Assembly: GCA_024235995.1 (NCBI GenBank)
Contig: JACKLI010000001.1
Span: 186,001 to 250,000, forward strand
Reading direction: 5' to 3'
Source of the DNA: Burkholderiaceae bacterium
Lineage (GTDB): Bacteria; Pseudomonadota; Gammaproteobacteria; Burkholderiales; Burkholderiaceae_C
DNA: 64,000 bases
In this document: in pieces, positions 60,454-64,000 of the stretch
How the letters are laid out: each line of letters starts with the position of its first letter
Position numbering within the stretch: the stretch's first letter is position 1
The notes under the pieces: generated by a model
The model's input: only the letters and a program-made list of their open reading frames with translations
Databases searched by the model: none
Told to the model about the DNA's origin: nothing
Program-made: the position numbers and the translations under genes

Positions 60454-61053
60454 ATGTCCCGCCCCGTCGACTACTTTTTCACCCCGCAAAGCCCTTGGGC
60501 ATACCTGGGCCATGCCCGCTTCGTCGAGCTGCTGCGCGCCAGCCGGCGCGCCGTGCGCGTGCTGCCGGTGGACTATGGCCGCATCTTCCCGCTCTCGGGC
60601 GGCCTGCCGCTGGGCCAGCGCGCGCCGCAGCGCCAGGCCTACCGGCTGGTGGAGCTGCGCCGCTTTGCCGAGCACCTGGGCGTGGCCCTGCACCCCGAGC
60701 CGCGCCATTTTCCGGTCGATGGCGCCCCCGCCGCGCGCCTGATCACCGCCGTGGCGCAGGCCGACGGCGCCGACGCGGCGCTGCGTCTGACCGGCGCCGT
60801 CATGGCCGCCTGCTGGGCCGAGCAGCGCGACATCGCCAGCGCCGGCACGCTGGCCGAGCTGCTGGACGAAAGCGACCTGCCGGCCGAGCGCCTGGGCGCG
60901 GCGCAGGCACCCGAGGTGCAGGCACGCTACGAGGCGCAGACCCAGTCCGCCATCGACGCCGGGGTGTTCGGCGCGCCCACCTACGTCATCGAGGGCGAGC
61001 TGTTCTGGGGCCAGGACCGGCTGGACTTCGTGCGCCGGGCGCTGGGCTTGTGA
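60454..61053 (+). CDS. 2-hydroxychromene-2-carboxylate isomerase / DsbA-family (GST-kappa-like) protein
   Basis: 199 residues. Start VDYFFTPQSPWAYLGHARF has the SPWAY motif of the kappa-GST/HCCA isomerase family, where Ser contacts glutathione; C-terminal GVFGAPTYVIEGELFWGQDR is the diagnostic ending. In naphthalene degradation the family isomerises hydroxychromene carboxylate; in most genomes the real substrate is unknown. 19 bases ahead of the dienelactone hydrolase, so probably co-transcribed. Confidence 0.88.
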   Translation: MSRPVDYFFTPQSPWAYLGHARFVELLRASRRAVRVLPVDYGRIFPLSGGLPLGQRAPQRQAYRLVELRRFAEHLGVALHPEPRHFPVDGAPAARLITAVAQADGADAALRLTGAVMAACWAEQRDIASAGTLAELLDESDLPAERLGAAQAPEVQARYEAQTQSAIDAGVFGAPTYVIEGELFWGQDRLDFVRRALGL

Positions 61054-61072
61054 ATCGACCAAGGAGCAACGC

Positions 61073-61762
61073 ATGGGACACTGGCTTGAACTGAAGGCCG
61101 CCGACGGCCAGGCCGTCACCACCTGGCTGGCCGAGCCGGCCGGCGCGCCGAGCGGCGCGGTGGTGGTGCTGCAGGAAATCTTCGGCGTCAACACGCACAT
61201 CCGCGCGGTGGCCGAAGGCTACGCGGCCGCAGGCTATCTGGCGCTGGCGCCCGCCACCTTCGGGCGGGTGCGGGCGGGGGTCGAGCTGGGCTACGACGAG
61301 GCCGCCATGCAGGCCGGCATGGGCCTGAAGCGCGCCGCCGAGGCCCTGCCCGCGCCCGGCGTGCTGCCCGACATCCAGGCCGCCATCGACCACGCGCGGC
61401 AAGCCGGCGCCGGCAAGGTGGGCGTGGTGGGCTTTTGCTGGGGCGGCCTGCTGGCCTGGCGCGCGGCCAGCGGCTGCACGCACCTGAGCGCGGCCGTGTG
61501 CTACTACGGCGGCGGCATGGCGGCGCCGGCCGAGCTGGCGCTGCAGCCCAAGGTGCCGGTGCAGGCCCATCTGTCCGACCACGACAAGTCGGTGCCCATG
61601 GACGGCGTGGCGGCGCTGCGCCAGGCCCACCCGGCGGTGGACGTGCACCTGTACGCGGCGCCGCACGGCTTCAACTGCGACCAGCGCGCGGCATGGAACG
61701 AAGCCGCGGCCACGCTGGCGCGCGAGCGCACGCTGGCGTTCTTTGCCCGGCATCTGGGCTGA
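61073..61762 (+). CDS. Dienelactone hydrolase family protein
   Basis: 229-residue alpha/beta-hydrolase. Catalytic triad visible: Cys122 in GVVGFCWGG, Asp171 in HLSDHDKSV and His198 in APHGFN, matching classical carboxymethylenebutenolidase spacing (123/171/202). VVVLQEIFGVNTHIRAVAEG is the family N-terminal block. Likely hydrolyses a dienelactone or related cyclic ester in aromatic catabolism; substrate not proven. Stops six bases from the convergent oxidase gene. Confidence 0.92.
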   Translation: MGHWLELKAADGQAVTTWLAEPAGAPSGAVVVLQEIFGVNTHIRAVAEGYAAAGYLALAPATFGRVRAGVELGYDEAAMQAGMGLKRAAEALPAPGVLPDIQAAIDHARQAGAGKVGVVGFCWGGLLAWRAASGCTHLSAAVCYYGGGMAAPAELALQPKVPVQAHLSDHDKSVPMDGVAALRQAHPAVDVHLYAAPHGFNCDQRAAWNEAAATLARERTLAFFARHLG

Positions 61763-61768
61763 GTGCCC

Positions 61769-63076
61769 TCAGCGCTCCAGCCCGGCGCGGTACTTCTGGT
61801 AATGAATGGCCGACACCACGGCGATGCGGCGAATGGGCTCGGGCGGCAACCAGGTCGGACGCTGAAAGCCCAGCGCGTCGGCCAGCTCGGGCGATTGCGC
61901 GCCGCAGGCCATCTCGCCCAGCAGCTTGCCGAACATGCTGCCCTTGAGCAGGCCGGCGCCGTTGCAGCCGACGGACACGTACAGCCCCTCCTCGACCCGG
62001 CCGAAGTACAGCGCGCCGTTGCGAGTCAGGGCCGTTACGCCGCCCCAGACCTGCTCGAACGCGAAGGAGCGCATGGACGAGTAGCGGCGGCGGTAGCAGT
62101 CCTGCAGCATGGCGCGCACCGACCCCATATCCAGCTCCGACTCGTAGGAGTAAGCGCTGCGTACCATGAATCGACCCGAGGCCGTGCGGCGCAGGGTCGT
62201 GCCCAGGCGATTGGCCGGGATGACGCCCCACTCGGGCGCATCGCCCAACTGGGACAGATCGTCCACGGGCAGCTTGGGGGTCAGGGCCGCGTAGGTGTAG
62301 ATCGTGAACACCCGGTCGCGCGCCAGGCCCAGCCGGGTGGCGAAGCCGTTGTTGGCAATCACGACCCGGTCGGCCATGAGGGTGGCCGAGCGCGTGCGCA
62401 CCTCGAACGGGCGGCGGCCGCGCGACAGCGCCAGCACCGGCTCGCCTTCCCACAACTGCACGTTGGCCGGCAGGTGATCGGCCAGGCCCCGCACCAGCGC
62501 GGCCGGCTGCACGAAGATGTTGTTGTGGGAGTGGTAGCCGTAGTGGTAGTAGCGCGTGCCGAGGGCGGCCTGCAGTTGATCGGCGCCAAGCTCGCGGTAC
62601 GCCACGCCCCACTGCTCGTATTGCCGCAGCGTCTCGCGCAGCCGCATTTCGCCATCGGGCGTGGCGGCGGCGTGGTACTTGCCCACCGGGTTCCAGCCGC
62701 AGTCGATGCCGTGCTGGTCGACGAGTGACTTGAGCCAATCGATGCCGGTGTTGTAGAGCTTGATCTGCTTGCGCGCCACCTCCACCGGGCTGCCGTGGCC
62801 GGACATGCCGGTGTTGTGCGGCAGGTTGATGAGAAACCCGGAGTTGCGCCCCGACGAGCCCTCGCCGATGGTGCTGGCGTCGATCAGCAGCACGCGGGCC
62901 TGCGGCTGCAGCTCGGCGATGCGCCGCGCGGCGGCCAGCCCGGTGACGCCGGCGCCGATGACCACGGCCTCGAAGTGCCGCTCCTCGGGCGCCGCGGTGC
63001 GCGCCTGCCGGGCGGGCAGCAAGGCGTTCCAGCCGGACGCCGCCTGGTAGCGCGGGTAGGTGATGGGGTCGGTCAT
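61769..63076 (-). CDS. FAD-dependent oxidoreductase (DAO/PuuB-like)
   Basis: 435 residues; amine or amino-acid oxidase family. FAD-binding VVIGAGVTGLAAARRIAELQ (about 38-57), then STIGEGSSGRNSGFLINLPH, and C-terminal EEGLYVSVGCNGAGLLKGSM. The start ATG at 63076 is only 10 bases from a MITE insertion. Without the insertion the gene would follow the ABC-transporter ATPase gene by about ten bases, so the oxidase probably acts on a compound that transporter imports. The substrate cannot be read from sequence. Confidence 0.88.
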   Translation of the reverse strand: MTDPITYPRYQAASGWNALLPARQARTAAPEERHFEAVVIGAGVTGLAAARRIAELQPQARVLLIDASTIGEGSSGRNSGFLINLPHNTGMSGHGSPVEVARKQIKLYNTGIDWLKSLVDQHGIDCGWNPVGKYHAAATPDGEMRLRETLRQYEQWGVAYRELGADQLQAALGTRYYHYGYHSHNNIFVQPAALVRGLADHLPANVQLWEGEPVLALSRGRRPFEVRTRSATLMADRVVIANNGFATRLGLARDRVFTIYTYAALTPKLPVDDLSQLGDAPEWGVIPANRLGTTLRRTASGRFMVRSAYSYESELDMGSVRAMLQDCYRRRYSSMRSFAFEQVWGGVTALTRNGALYFGRVEEGLYVSVGCNGAGLLKGSMFGKLLGEMACGAQSPELADALGFQRPTWLPPEPIRRIAVVSAIHYQKYRAGLER

Positions 63077-63090
63077 CAAAAAACTTTCAG

Positions 63091-63324
63091 CCTAGAAACG
63101 GCAGTTGGATGCGCTTGCCGGTGCCGCTATCGGCGTGCCAGGCAAGGCGCGACAACGCAGCGGGCTGATGCCCGCAAGGCGGAGCAACGCCGCATGGCGC
63201 GTCGAGAGCGGTGCCGGCAAGTGCATAGCGTGCTCACCCGATAGGTGAGCGTGATCGGAGTTAGTGAAGTCAAGCATGGCGCTGCTTTCGAGAGGATGGC
63301 AAGCGGTCAACTGCCGTTTCTAGG
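63091..63324. mobile_element. MITE-like element with 17-bp perfect terminal inverted repeats
   Basis: 234 bases bounded by CCTAGAAACGGCAGTTG (63091-63107) and its exact inverse (63308-63324), flanked by direct repeats TTCAG (63086-63090 and 63325-63329), the mark of a transposition. Inside are a second inverted pair (CTTGCCGGTGCCGCT, 63114-63128, against 63207-63221, two mismatches) and a hairpin GCTCACC-CGATA-GGTGAGC (63232-63250). No transposase frame. The right TSD overlaps the stop codon of the ABC ATPase gene. Confidence 0.88.
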
Positions 63325-63325
63325 T

Positions 63326-64000
63326 TCAGTGAGACGTGGCTTCGAGGCTGCGCATCACCTCGGCCTGGACGGTTTTCCAGATCTGAGACTTGAGCTCGTT
63401 GTAGCGCGGCGAGAGCTGGACTTCGGCGTTGCGCGGCATCGGCAGGTCGTTGCGGATGTCGGTCACCACCCGCCCGGGCCGGGCACTCATGATGAGCATG
63501 CGGGTGGACAGCAGCAGCGCTTCATCGATGGAGTGCGTGATGAAGACGATGGTCTTCCTGCTCTTCTCGTAGATGCGCAGCAGCTCGTCCTGCAGCACCT
63601 GGCGCGTCATCGCGTCGAGCGCCGCGAAGGGCTCGTCCAGCAGGATGACGTCGGGGTCGTTGGCCAGCACCCGGGCGATCGACACACGCTGGCGCATGCC
63701 GCCGGACAGGGCGCTCGGGAAACGGTCCTCGAAGCCCTTGAGGCCCACCATCTCGACGAAGCGCTGCGCCACCTCGTTGCGCCTGGCCTTGGGCACGCCC
63801 TTCATCTTCAGGCCGAAGCCGACGTTCTCGAGCACCGTCAGCCAGGGAAACAGGGCGTACTGCTGAAACACCATGCCGCAGTTGGGATCGACCTTGTTGA
63901 CCGGCCTGCCGTTGACCACGATGCGGCCGGACGTGGGGTGGTCGAACCCGGTGATCAGGTTCAGCAGCGTGGATTTGCCGCACCCCGAAGCGCCCAGCAG
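63326..64000 (-). CDS. ABC-transporter ATPase, nitrate/sulfonate/taurine type (truncated by window)
   Basis: 224 residues visible; the N-terminus lies beyond the window. Walker A LLGASGCGKSTLLNLITGFD is at the very edge, then Q-loop VFQQYALFPWLTVLENVGFG, signature ALSGGMRQRVSIARVLANDP, Walker B VILLDEPFAALDAMTR and H-loop VFITHSIDEALLLSTRM. The family imports nitrate, taurine, alkanesulfonates, pyrimidine precursors and similar compounds. The stop codon overlaps the target duplication of the downstream MITE. Confidence 0.93.
   Translation of the reverse strand: MLGASGCGKSTLLNLITGFDHPTSGRIVVNGRPVNKVDPNCGMVFQQYALFPWLTVLENVGFGLKMKGVPKARRNEVAQRFVEMVGLKGFEDRFPSALSGGMRQRVSIARVLANDPDVILLDEPFAALDAMTRQVLQDELLRIYEKSRKTIVFITHSIDEALLLSTRMLIMSARPGRVVTDIRNDLPMPRNAEVQLSPRYNELKSQIWKTVQAEVMRSLEATSH

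Noticed and set aside
63091..63324. The MITE region as a regulatory RNA or small gene
   Set aside because: The perfect terminal inverted repeats plus 5-bp duplication explain it as a transposed element; small frames inside lack start signals and similarity.

Overview
The window is a GC-rich chromosomal segment of a betaproteobacterium, most likely family Comamonadaceae (Acidovorax/Ottowia/Comamonas-like). The evidence is the protein content and gene neighbourhoods: paaABCDE; ahcY-tlyA-metF behind an SAH riboswitch; patatin / acetoacetate decarboxylase / 3-hydroxybutyrate dehydrogenase; recG close to oxyR. A small, AT-richer dispersed repeat also litters the segment, and I associate it with that family. 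The genus cannot be fixed from sequence reading alone.

Layout. 1-3.7 kb (+): phenylacetyl-CoA epoxidase genes paaA(partial)BCDE. 3.7-7.9 kb (-): an RlpA-like protein and the methyl-cycle operon ahcY-tlyA-metF under an SAH riboswitch. 7.9-14.3 kb (+): a ParDE toxin-antitoxin pair, then prfC, a giant acyltransferase-3/sulfatase fusion and a HAD phosphatase, coupled by ATGA overlaps. 14.2-18.5 kb (-): an unusual cbb3-type oxidase operon (ccoN, ccoO, monohaem cytochrome c, SCO protein, CtaG-like membrane protein). 18.7-27.7 kb (-): the spc and alpha ribosomal-protein genes rplN to rplQ with secY and rpoA, followed by initiator tRNA-fMet. 27.8-31.1 kb (-): glpK and glpD. 31.1-34.8 kb: proC (+), then ubiA, oxyR and a lipoprotein (-). 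35-37 kb: recG (-), divergent from queA. 37-41.8 kb (+): queA, a TPR methyltransferase, tgt and a nitronate-monooxygenase-like gene. 41.8-45.9 kb: a zinc-ribbon membrane protein and a DOPA-dioxygenase-like protein (-), then a PAS protein and comM (+). 46-48 kb (+): a copper nitrite reductase fused to a membrane domain and a cytochrome c. 48-49.4 kb (-): a lipoprotein and a bactofilin. 49.5-53.6 kb (+): an MCE/Mla-type lipid ABC transporter and a DUF421 protein. 53.6-56.2 kb: a divergent NarL-type two-component system. 56.2-59 kb (-): the polyhydroxybutyrate/ketone-body cluster. 59-63 kb: a secreted protein, a MaoC dehydratase, a DsbA-like isomerase, a dienelactone hydrolase and an FAD oxidase. 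63.3-64 kb (-): a partial ABC-transporter ATPase.

How it fits together. The genes describe an aerobic, facultatively denitrifying heterotroph. It degrades aromatics through the CoA-epoxide route, stores carbon as polyhydroxybutyrate, and has a high-affinity-type oxidase and a NirK nitrite reductase, each preceded by an FNR/NnrR-like palindrome. Much of the rest is core housekeeping.

The most interesting signals are not classical genes. (1) A 35-70 bp degenerate repeat (core near AATAGCTGCCAGCGCTTG) occurs about a dozen times. It fills gaps between genes, but it also lies inside reading frames: it accounts for extra residues in PaaD, TlyA, GlpK and a HAD phosphatase, and for the signal peptide of the MCE-transporter lipoprotein. 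(2) Two 166-bp inverted copies of a second element each start exactly at a stop codon. (3) A 234-bp MITE with perfect 17-bp terminal inverted repeats and a 5-bp target duplication has split an ABC-transporter/oxidase operon. (4) Two striking domain fusions are present: DoxX/DoxD-like-NirK-cytochrome c, and acyltransferase-3-sulfatase.
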